Position numbers and translations under genes: made by a program | In this document: positions 1 through 4,887 of the stretch, piece after piece | Position numbering within the stretch: the first letter of the stretch is position 1 | Layout of the letters: each line of letters begins with the position of its first letter | Notes under the pieces: generated by a model | Databases searched by the model: none | What the model was told of the DNA's origin: nothing | What the model saw: only the letters and a program-made list of their open reading frames with translations | NCBI GenBank assembly: GCA_023251195.1 | Contig: JAHEZG010000245.1 | Coordinates: 1 to 5,954 of the forward strand | Source of the DNA: Chitinophagaceae bacterium | GTDB taxonomy: Bacteria > Bacteroidota > Bacteroidia > Chitinophagales > UBA10324 | Direction of reading: 5' to 3' | DNA length: 5,954 bases

Positions 1-97
1 TTTAATTGTTCAAATGTCATCAGTCAGCTCATTTTTATTTGGCGGGTCAAGAATAAAATAATTTTTGCTATAAAAGCGGTAATAGCATTCATCCGTA

Positions 98-105
98 TAT
101 TTTTG
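98..105 (+). promoter_or_regulatory. Candidate -7 promoter box for ndk
   Basis: TATTTTTG fits the Bacteroidota -7 consensus TAnnTTTG. It lies 27 bp before the ndk start, so transcription would begin near 112 and leave a leader of about 20 nt. No TTTG -33 element is seen at the usual spacing; the nearest TTTG (64-67) is about 30 bp upstream, which is too far. The call rests on one short AT-rich match and is weak. Confidence 0.3.
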
Positions 106-132
106 CGGCTCATAAAAAAATGATACCCAGTA

Positions 133-552
133 ATGAGCGGAAACAGAACATTCACCATGATTAAACCCGATGCAGTTGAAAATGGTGTAAGCGGAGCAAT
201 ACTTAAACAAATTCAAGAGGCAGGATTTAAAATTATTGCATTGAAACAAACCAAATTGAGCCTTGAACAAGCAAGCAAATTTTATTTCATTCATCGCGAG
301 CGCCCTTTTTATGCCGACCTATGTGCATTCATGAGTTCAGGGCCAATATTTCCCGCAATACTTGAAAAAGAAAACGCAGTAGAAGATTTCAGGAAATTGA
401 TTGGTGCAACTAACCCAGCCAATGCCGACGCCGGAACAATTCGTAAAAATTTTGCTGAGAGCATTGATAAAAATGCCATTCACGGCAGTGATTCAGATGA
501 GAATGCTGTGATCGAATCAAATTTCTTTTTTTCGGAGTTAGAGCGATTTTAA
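133..552 (+). CDS. ndk: Nucleoside diphosphate kinase
   Basis: Cytoplasmic enzyme that transfers the gamma phosphate of ATP to other (d)NDPs through a phosphohistidine intermediate, balancing the (d)NTP pools. The 139-residue protein covers the whole single-domain family. The N-terminal TMIKPDAVENG block contains nucleotide-binding Lys11. Next come the RERPFY segment (55-60), the MSSGP loop (67-71), GTIRKNF (101-107, with Arg104) and the active-site block NAIHGSDSDEN, where His117 is the phosphorylated histidine and Ser119 its usual partner. The ATG at 133 places the conserved KPD motif at the normal distance from the N-terminus. The gene stands alone: the next gene is convergent. Nothing is missing, and the length matches other Bacteroidota Ndk proteins. 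dNTP supply links loosely to the polymerases nearby, but this is a housekeeping gene and the link is probably chance. Confidence 0.97.
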   Translation: MSGNRTFTMIKPDAVENGVSGAILKQIQEAGFKIIALKQTKLSLEQASKFYFIHRERPFYADLCAFMSSGPIFPAILEKENAVEDFRKLIGATNPANADAGTIRKNFAESIDKNAIHGSDSDENAVIESNFFFSELERF

Positions 553-580
553 ACTGGATTGTTAAATTAGTAATTGCGTA

Positions 581-641
581 ATCACTTTTTAAAAGTTGAT
601 TTCTAATTTGCTGCCAGCTGATTGGATATCTTATCCCAATC
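581..641. terminator. Weak hairpins in the ndk/repressor convergent junction
   Basis: Two small imperfect stems lie where ndk and the repressor gene converge. At 581-600 ATCA-CTTTT pairs with AAAAG-TTGAT, with a one-base bulge and a very AT-rich, tight loop. At 620-641 GATTGG pairs with CCAATC and the stem continues as ATA/TAT with one bulged C; it spans the repressor stop codon. Neither is followed by a clean T-run, so they are at best weak or Rho-assisted termination signals. No other feature is seen in 553-630. Confidence 0.25.
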
Positions 642-1428
642 GTTGCTTCATGGCTCCCACTTCGTATTCAATTACTGAAATGGATTTTAATAATTCATCG
701 CGCGAAGCGGGATACGGAATTTCGTTGCTGATGAAGTTGCAAAACTTCCACACCTCGCGCACATCCGTCACATTTATTTCATACGGTTTGTAAAACTGAT
801 TAAGCGAATGCAGAATCATGCGCTTCCGTTTTTTAATCTGGTTGAAAGCAATTTTAAAAACAATTCCTTCATCACGGGTGAGAATCACATACGCGCTTCC
901 ATCTTTTATCTCGAACCAATTCTCCAAATATTCTGCAATTACATAACTTTTATCCGGAATGGGCAACATGGAATCGCCGCTGATTTGAAACATGCGATAT
1001 TTCCGGTCATTGAATAAAATCGGTAACTGGAACGATGGTAATTTTTTTATGTAATCAGGATCGGCATATCCATTCTTGTAACCCGCTACTGCTTTCAGGT
1101 GAACCACTTCAATGTTCTCTTTATTTTTTTCATCAACCGTTGTTGCAAGCACACGCAGCTTCGAACCGCGAATAAAAGTGTCGTTGCCTGATTCCATTTC
1201 TTCCAGTTTGCTTCCTGAAAGTTTCGAGAGGTCAACACGAATGAGTGTGTCAATAGAAGTTTTATAATAATCAGAAAACAATTGCAACGCTTCGAGTGTC
1301 GGGTTCACCACGCTGCCGTTTTCATAACTGTTCAAAGTGGAGCGACTCAGATTTATTTCGGCTGCGGCTGCTTCCTGCGTTAATCCTTTCCGGTTGCGGA
1401 GAAATTTTATGTTGGAGTTGAAAAACAT
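631..1428 (-). CDS. XRE-family LexA/cI-like self-cleaving repressor (HTH + S24 peptidase domain)
   Basis: Predicted DNA-binding repressor inactivated by autoproteolysis, by analogy with LexA and phage cI. Residues about 7-62 form an XRE/HTH_3 domain; the helix-turn-helix lies around LTQEAAAAEINLSRSTLNSY. A linker (about 65-108) leads to the S24 domain. There AVAG gives a candidate Ala115-Gly116 scission site, GDSM supplies nucleophile Ser153, and GIVFK supplies general base Lys192. The spacings (38 from Ala to Ser, 39 from Ser to Lys) are close to those of E. coli LexA (35 and 37). LexA proper has a winged-helix N-terminus, so this is a functional analogue with a cI-like DNA-binding domain and I give no lexA symbol. 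The ATG at 1428 puts the HTH at the N-terminus as usual. It is divergent from dinB, its likely target, and probably also represses itself. A phage-type repressor is possible, but no phage genes are present. Confidence 0.9.
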   Translation of the reverse strand: MFFNSNIKFLRNRKGLTQEAAAAEINLSRSTLNSYENGSVVNPTLEALQLFSDYYKTSIDTLIRVDLSKLSGSKLEEMESGNDTFIRGSKLRVLATTVDEKNKENIEVVHLKAVAGYKNGYADPDYIKKLPSFQLPILFNDRKYRMFQISGDSMLPIPDKSYVIAEYLENWFEIKDGSAYVILTRDEGIVFKIAFNQIKKRKRMILHSLNQFYKPYEINVTDVREVWKFCNFISNEIPYPASRDELLKSISVIEYEVGAMKQRLG

Positions 1429-1432
1429 TTTA

Positions 1433-1462
1433 GTTACGGGTTTCGGGTTTGGAGTTTCGGGT
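1433..1462. repeat. Short direct repeats (GTTtCGGGT) before the repressor start
   Basis: Three related 9-mers lie just upstream of the repressor ATG: GTTACGGGT (1433-1441), GTTTCGGGT (1440-1448) and GTTTCGGGT (1454-1462). The two identical copies are 14 bp apart. They would fall in the 5' leader of the repressor transcript. They may be an operator for autoregulation or simply low-complexity sequence; nothing in the window decides between these. Confidence 0.4.
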
Positions 1463-1494
1463 AATTTGTCGCGCTTTAGTTTTCATTAATTTTT

Positions 1495-1509
1495 TTCTAT
1501 CGAATAGAA
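1495..1509. promoter_or_regulatory. Perfect dyad TTCTAT-CGA-ATAGAA, candidate operator
   Basis: Six-base arms TTCTAT and ATAGAA are exact reverse complements around a 3-bp centre. A 15-bp dyad of this kind is a plausible site for a dimeric XRE/LexA-like repressor, and it lies between the repressor gene and dinB. It overlaps the left end of the longer inverted repeat at 1507-1539. Its role as an operator is inferred from position and symmetry only. Confidence 0.35.
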
Positions 1510-1539
1510 GTTCCACTTTAAAAAGAAAAGTGGAACTTC
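1507..1539. repeat. Perfect 13-bp inverted repeat with 7-nt loop
   Basis: The arm GAAGTTCCACTTT (1507-1519) is exactly complementary to AAAGTGGAACTTC (1527-1539), with an A-rich 7-nt loop. A T-rich stretch (1548-1558) follows on the plus strand after 8 nt, but no plus-strand gene lies upstream to be terminated. If the repressor is transcribed from the promoter candidate at 1654-1684, this stem would form in its leader RNA. It could be an operator, a leader hairpin or a remnant terminator. The symmetry is certain; the role is not. Confidence 0.6.
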
Positions 1540-1571
1540 AGTCGAGATTTATTTTTTTCACATTTCACTTT

Positions 1572-1594
1572 GTCATGCTGAGTTTATCGAAGCA
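1572..1594. repeat. Dispersed 'VMLSLSKH' intergenic repeat
   Basis: The 23-bp stretch begins GTCATGCTGAG and ends TCGAAGCA. It closely matches a short dispersed sequence (GTCATGCTGAG followed by CTTGTCGAAGCA) that I recall from intergenic regions of many Bacteroidota genomes and from spurious ORFs ending LSLSKH. It is unlikely to be coding. Its function is not known to me. Confidence 0.6.
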
Positions 1595-1613
1595 CACCAT
1601 TCACTTTTTTTCT

Positions 1614-1640
1614 TTTGTCTATATTACAATCTTATATTTG
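1614..1640 (+). promoter_or_regulatory. Candidate dinB promoter
   Basis: TATATTTG (1633-1640) is an exact match to the Bacteroidota -7 consensus TAnnTTTG. A TTTG at 1614-1617 could serve as the -33 element, but the 15-bp spacer is shorter than the usual 17-23. Transcription would start near 1647, giving a leader of about 50 nt before the dinB ATG. Confidence 0.45.
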
Positions 1641-1653
1641 TTTTTATTACAGC

Positions 1654-1684
1654 CAAAAATAATTAGTAAATCGTTTCCGGCAAA
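1654..1684 (-). promoter_or_regulatory. Candidate promoter for the repressor gene
   Basis: Read on the minus strand, TTTG (complement of CAAA at 1681-1684), a 19-bp spacer and TATTTTTG (complement of 1654-1661) make a full match to the Bacteroidota -33/-7 pattern. No TAnnTTTG match for this strand occurs closer to the gene. Use of this promoter would start RNA near 1647 and leave a leader of about 220 nt holding the dyads and repeats. The predicted start coincides with that of the opposing dinB promoter. Confidence 0.4.
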
Positions 1685-1696
1685 TTAATTTCTACC

Positions 1697-2896
1697 ATGC
1701 TCCTCACTCCTTCGCGCAATATTGTACACATGGACCTCGACTCGTTCTTCGTGTCGGTGTCGTGCCTGCAACATCCGGAGTTGAAAAATAAACCCGTGCT
1801 CATTGGCGGCAGCAGCGACCGCGGCGTGGTGGCATCGTGCAGTTACGAAGCGCGCAAGTATGGAATTCATTCCGCCATGTCAATGAAACTGGCGCGCCGG
1901 CTTTGCCCTGAAGCAGTTGTGCTGCGTGGCGATTACGAACAGTACAGCAAGTATTCTGAAATGGTGACTGATATTATCCGCGATGGTGTGCCGCTTTATG
2001 AGAAGAGTTCGATTGATGAATTTTACATTGACCTCACCGGCATGGATAAATTTTTCGGTTGCTATCAATGGGCAACCGAACTGCGCAAAAAAATTACGCA
2101 CGAAACCGGATTGCCCATTTCATTTGGTTTGTCAGAAAACAAAACGGTTAGTAAAGTTGCCACCGGCGAAGCGAAACCAAATGGACAACTAAAAATTGAT
2201 TTCGGTAATGAGAAAACTTTTCTGGCTCCGCTGCGCGTAGAAAAAATTCCGATGATTGGCGAGAAGACCGCGCACCTGCTGCACAGCATGGGCGTGCAAA
2301 AAGTTTTAACACTGCAGCAAATGCCGCGCGAACTGTTACAGCGCGTGCTCGGCGACAACGGAATTTCTATCTGGAAAAAAGCAAACGGCATTGATACTTC
2401 ACCCGTTGAACCTTACAACGAACGCAAGAGCATCAGTTCCGAAGAAACTTTTGACAGCGACACTATTGACATCAGTTTTCTGAAAGCCACACTTGTGAGC
2501 ATGACCGAGAAACTTGCTTACCAGTTGCGCAAGGAAGAAAAACTCACCGCGTGTGTAACAGTGAAACTACGCTACTCCAATTTCGATACGCATACTGTAC
2601 AGTTGCGCGTGCCCTACACCAACTGCGACCACCACCTGATACCGCGCGTGAAAGAATTGTTTGAGAAACTGTATGAGCGCCGAATGCTCATCCGGTTGAT
2701 TGGTGTGCGCTTCAGCCATTTAGTGGCGGGCGGTTACCAGATTAATTTGTTCGAAGATTCTTCGGAGCTGATTCAACTGTATCAGGCAATGGATAAAATG
2801 CGCAAGCGGTTTGGCAGCGATAAAGTAAAGCGTGCCACAGGAGTGGAAATGACACGCCGGAGTTTTAATCCTTTTAACGGAAAGAAAAATGATTGA
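1697..2896 (+). CDS. dinB: Y-family translesion DNA polymerase (DinB/Pol IV-like)
   Basis: Error-prone polymerase that copies past damaged bases; cytoplasmic and recruited by the sliding clamp. Of its 399 residues, the palm motif HMDLDSFF gives metal ligand Asp13 and the steric-gate position Phe18. SYEARKYGIHSAM (49-61) is the typical fingers motif. SSIDEFYIDLTG gives catalytic Asp107 and Glu108. LSENKTVSKVATGEAKPNG (145-163) closes the palm, and the tandem HhH thumb follows (about 180-235, with IPMIGEK). The little-finger domain occupies about 244-345. QINLF (348-352) resembles the UmuC clamp-binding motif QLNLF; Pol IV of E. coli has its motif at the extreme C-terminus instead. The basic tail is KVKRATGVEMTRR. 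The ATG at 1697 gives the usual short N-terminal lead. The gene is divergent from the S24 repressor. It is rich in GCG/CGC-type codons and looks more GC-rich than the SDR and TPR genes downstream. Confidence 0.95.
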   Translation: MLLTPSRNIVHMDLDSFFVSVSCLQHPELKNKPVLIGGSSDRGVVASCSYEARKYGIHSAMSMKLARRLCPEAVVLRGDYEQYSKYSEMVTDIIRDGVPLYEKSSIDEFYIDLTGMDKFFGCYQWATELRKKITHETGLPISFGLSENKTVSKVATGEAKPNGQLKIDFGNEKTFLAPLRVEKIPMIGEKTAHLLHSMGVQKVLTLQQMPRELLQRVLGDNGISIWKKANGIDTSPVEPYNERKSISSEETFDSDTIDISFLKATLVSMTEKLAYQLRKEEKLTACVTVKLRYSNFDTHTVQLRVPYTNCDHHLIPRVKELFEKLYERRMLIRLIGVRFSHLVAGGYQINLFEDSSELIQLYQAMDKMRKRFGSDKVKRATGVEMTRRSFNPFNGKKND

Positions 2897-2908
2897 GTAA
2901 AATAAAAT

Positions 2909-2965
2909 TTATAGCTTAATCACCTCCTCGCTTCTGCTCCCTTCACAAAACCCTAACATCATTTT
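2909..2965 (-). pseudogene. Relic of a duplicated SDR gene 3' end
   Basis: On the minus strand this reads KMMLGFCEGSRSEEVIKL followed by a stop. It aligns with the last 18 residues of the intact SDR gene, QMMFEFSEGKRSEEVIKL and stop, at 13 of 18 positions. The DNA aligns without gaps at a constant 160-bp offset (45 of 54 bases over 2911-2964 against 3071-3124), and the stop codons coincide. Similarity ends at about 2965, shortly before the nested palindrome. In the last ten codons, four of five changed codons are synonymous, which suggests the copy was once a translated paralogue. It has no start and is surely non-functional. Confidence 0.75.
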
Positions 2966-2970
2966 GTCCC

Positions 2971-3036
2971 AGCAGGGTTACACGAAGTGAACCCTGCGCT
3001 TAGTAAACGCAGGGTTCTGATTACAGTAACCCTGCT
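2971..3036. repeat. Nested palindromic element (REP/MITE-like)
   Basis: The outer arms AGCAGGGTTAC (2971-2981) and GTAACCCTGCT (3026-3036) are exact complements. Inside them GAACCCTGCG (2989-2998) and CGCAGGGTTC (3008-3017) form a second perfect stem with a 9-nt loop. All four segments share GCAGGGTT/AACCCTGC, so the element can fold either as one nested cruciform or as two side-by-side hairpins. It lies between convergent dinB and the SDR gene, a typical place for REP-type elements. No T-run follows either stem, so it is not a classical terminator. No target-site duplication is evident. Confidence 0.75.
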
Positions 3037-3068
3037 TGAACTAGGTTGGTAGGTCAGCAAAAAAAAAC

Positions 3069-3728
3069 TCAAAGCTTTATCACCTCCTCACTCCTCTTCC
3101 CTTCACTAAACTCAAACATCATTTGCGCAATGTCGTTTGGTTTATTCCACTTGCTGAAATCAGCATTGGGCATAGCGGTTCTGTTTTGAGGGGTATCAAT
3201 AGTTGATGGTGCAATAACAATTGAGTTTATATTCAACTCTTTTCCGGCTGCATTCAACAATCCATTGAACTGAAACAACAATGATTTGGATAAACTGTAT
3301 GCCATCATATTTTTTCCGGCAGCAGGATTCAATGCGCCCATTGCTCCCATCAAAATAATTTTTCCTGATTTATTTTCTGAAAAATTCTTGAAGAGTGGCT
3401 GAGCAATATGAAATGCAGAAAGAAAATTTAACTGAATCATTTTCTGTAAACTTTCATCTGTAGTTTCTTCCAGTTTTCCCATCGCAAATCCACCAACCAA
3501 TAATGCAGCAGCATCAATGCGTGAATAATTTTTTATCAGTTCACTCACAAATTCACGACAAGCTTTTTCATCAAACACATTTAACTCAACTACTTCTAAA
3601 TTTTCTCTTGCAGGAATTTCATTTTTGTCTTGAGCAATTGCAATAACAAAGTATCCTTCCGACAGAAATTTTTCTACAACTGCTGTTCCTAAATTTCCGG
3701 CGGCTCCGGTAATGAGAATTGTTTTCAT
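3069..3728 (-). CDS. Short-chain dehydrogenase/reductase, dihydropteridine-reductase-like active site
   Basis: NAD(P)-dependent oxidoreductase with a Rossmann fold; cytoplasmic, substrate unknown. The 219 residues open with the cofactor loop TGAAGNLG (7-14). The region usually bearing NNAG reads LVGGF (77-81). Asn101 lies in QLNF, and the catalytic pair is Tyr144/Lys148 in YSLSK. The position 13 residues before the Tyr, normally Ser, is Gly131 within MGAMGAL, so the classical Ser-Tyr-Lys triad is incomplete. Quinoid dihydropteridine reductases also lack this Ser and have a glycine-rich strand-4 loop, so that subgroup is the best analogy; the substrate is not proven. The gene is monocistronic, divergent from the TPR gene and AT-rich compared with dinB. 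Its last 18 codons are echoed at 2909-2965. Confidence 0.88.
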   Translation of the reverse strand: MKTILITGAAGNLGTAVVEKFLSEGYFVIAIAQDKNEIPARENLEVVELNVFDEKACREFVSELIKNYSRIDAAALLVGGFAMGKLEETTDESLQKMIQLNFLSAFHIAQPLFKNFSENKSGKIILMGAMGALNPAAGKNMMAYSLSKSLLFQFNGLLNAAGKELNINSIVIAPSTIDTPQNRTAMPNADFSKWNKPNDIAQMMFEFSEGKRSEEVIKL

Positions 3729-3797
3729 GATTATTATTTGGTATCAGAAAAATAGAAAATAATTCCAAAAGAAATTATAAAAGGAAAAACGGTTGAT

Positions 3798-3805
3798 TTA
3801 ATTTG
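3798..3805 (+). promoter_or_regulatory. Possible -7 box for the TPR gene
   Basis: TTAATTTG matches TAnnTTTG at all but the second position and lies 23 bp before the TPR start. No TTTG is seen at -33 spacing. The 100-bp divergent spacer 3729-3828 must hold promoters for both the SDR and TPR genes, but I see no better match on either strand. Confidence 0.22.
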
Positions 3806-3828
3806 CAATCACAATAACTTAAAAAAAC

Positions 3829-4338
3829 ATGAGCGACCCGATTAACAGTTTACAAAACGACGAACTTTTTTTTGAAGCAGATGGGCAAATCGCACAGGGA
3901 AAAATAAGTGAGGCACTCACCACACTCGAAGCCATTTTACTGGAAGATCCTTCCTATGGAAAAGCTTATAATCACATGGGTTGGATTTATGAAACCAAAT
4001 TCAAAGACTATAAAAAAGCAGAAGAGTTTTATAAAAAATGTTATGCCTACACTCCTGAATATCCTGCTATTTACACCAACCTCTCCATTCTACTTTCAAC
4101 ACTTGGCAAGTATGATGAGCTGGAAGGTTTTATAAAAAAAGGATTGGAAGTTGCCGGCACTGATAAAGCAGCATTGCACAATGAGTATGCAATTATGTTT
4201 GAACTGAAAGGTGATTACATGAAAGCAATAGAGCAATTTAAAAACGCAGTTCGCTTTTCTTTGAGCGATGTGAATGTTGAAACTTATTCAAAATCAATTA
4301 CCCGTTGTAAAAAGAAAATGGAATTGCTGAGCGAATAA
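3829..4338 (+). CDS. Small tetratricopeptide-repeat protein
   Basis: A 169-residue soluble protein made almost entirely of TPR helix pairs, a scaffold for protein-protein contacts. I see about four repeats: 11-44 (GKISEALTTLEAILLEDP), 45-78 (AYNHMGWIYE...YKKAEEFYKKC), 79-112 (IYTNLSILLSTLGKYDELEGF) and 115-147 (ALHNEYAIMFELKGDYMKAIEQF), then a lysine-rich C-terminal helix. There is no signal peptide, membrane segment or enzymatic domain. The ATG at 3829 follows an A-rich stretch, as is common for Bacteroidota start sites. The partner is unknown. The gene is a single unit, divergent from the SDR gene and convergent with the lipoprotein gene, so context gives no function. Confidence 0.85.
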   Translation: MSDPINSLQNDELFFEADGQIAQGKISEALTTLEAILLEDPSYGKAYNHMGWIYETKFKDYKKAEEFYKKCYAYTPEYPAIYTNLSILLSTLGKYDELEGFIKKGLEVAGTDKAALHNEYAIMFELKGDYMKAIEQFKNAVRFSLSDVNVETYSKSITRCKKKMELLSE

Positions 4339-4373
4339 AAAAACCGATGCGATCTGAAATCTCATCGGTCTTT
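4337..4373. terminator. Bidirectional intrinsic terminator between TPR and lipoprotein genes
   Basis: ACCGATG (4343-4349) pairs with CATCGGT (4363-4369), and the stem continues after one mismatch with GAT/ATC around the 5-nt loop CTGAA. For the minus-strand lipoprotein gene the stem is followed by a run of seven T (complement of the A-run 4337-4343), a strong intrinsic terminator 26 nt after its stop. For the TPR gene only CTTTC follows, so termination in that direction is weaker. The A-run overlaps the TPR stop codon. Confidence 0.8.
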
Positions 4374-4394
4374 CAATAATAATTTAATTCAGTT

Positions 4395-4817
4395 TTATAA
4401 TTCTTCCAATGTTGTAATGTTAGCAGCATTTGAAACATCAGTTGCTGTTAATTTTTTCTTATCTGTAAATTCAATGTGAAAACTACCGGCGGTTAACAAT
4501 GTATCAGAAGGTGTGATGGATAGTACATCTTTTTTCACTATCCAGGTATAAGGTGCTGAAACAGAAATGGGAAAGCCCAAAAGGTTATAAGTAAAAGTGT
4601 AAACTCCATTGCAGGGTTCATCCTTCTTTTTACAATCACTGAACTGATATTGAACAGTGGTGCCAAGTGCCATCGCTGCATTGATTGTTGTATCAGTGGT
4701 TGAAACTACTTTCCATGTGCCTGAAAGATTTTTGCGGATTTTATGTTCCTTGCTGCATGCACAAAAAAGCACAATCATTATTAATAAGGTCGTTGCTGAT
4801 TTTAAAATGTTCTTCAT
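4395..4817 (-). CDS. Small lipoprotein, lipocalin-like
   Basis: A 140-residue secreted lipoprotein of unknown role. The N-terminus is a type II signal peptide: basic MKNILK, a hydrophobic stretch to about residue 18, then FCAC with Cys21 as the likely lipidated residue. This is a relaxed lipobox of the kind found in Bacteroidota. The mature part begins with a charged linker and NLSGTWKVV (34-42), which resembles the opening of lipocalin-like beta-barrel domains of Bacteroidota lipoproteins. Alternating polar/hydrophobic strands follow (VQYQFSD, GVYTFTY, YTWIVKKDVLSI, FHIEFTDKKKLTA). Two cysteines in the DCKKKDEPC segment (61-69) could form a disulfide. Family assignment is by feel for the LxGTW motif, not a search. 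The gene lies 70 bp downstream of dnaE on the same strand and ends at the terminator at 4337-4373. Confidence 0.8.
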   Translation of the reverse strand: MKNILKSATTLLIMIVLFCACSKEHKIRKNLSGTWKVVSTTDTTINAAMALGTTVQYQFSDCKKKDEPCNGVYTFTYNLLGFPISVSAPYTWIVKKDVLSITPSDTLLTAGSFHIEFTDKKKLTATDVSNAANITTLEEL

Positions 4818-4887
4818 TAAAAAATTTTGTTTGATGCAAGATTAATTGCGATGATGAATAGTTGCATATCTGTGGGATGAAATTTAT

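Noticed and set aside
10..294. Minus-strand ORF of 94 codons, with a plausible-looking tail over 10-132
   Set aside because: Its start and first two thirds are antisense to the conserved ndk coding region. The AT-rich part before ndk has no recognisable motif and must hold the ndk promoter.
1507..1558. Inverted repeat plus T-rich stretch as a plus-strand terminator
   Set aside because: No plus-strand gene ends upstream, the T-rich part begins 8 nt after the stem, and the location between divergent genes fits regulation better.
1449..1688. Plus-strand ORF of 79 codons in the repressor/dinB spacer
   Set aside because: It translates the hairpin and the dispersed repeat (MLSLSKH), is phenylalanine-rich from T-runs, and resembles no protein. 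It is a chance ORF through regulatory DNA.
2971..3036. Nested palindrome as a simple intrinsic terminator for dinB or the SDR gene
   Set aside because: No T-run follows either stem in either direction, and the two interchangeable folds suggest a repeat element. A Rho-assisted or structural role is still possible.
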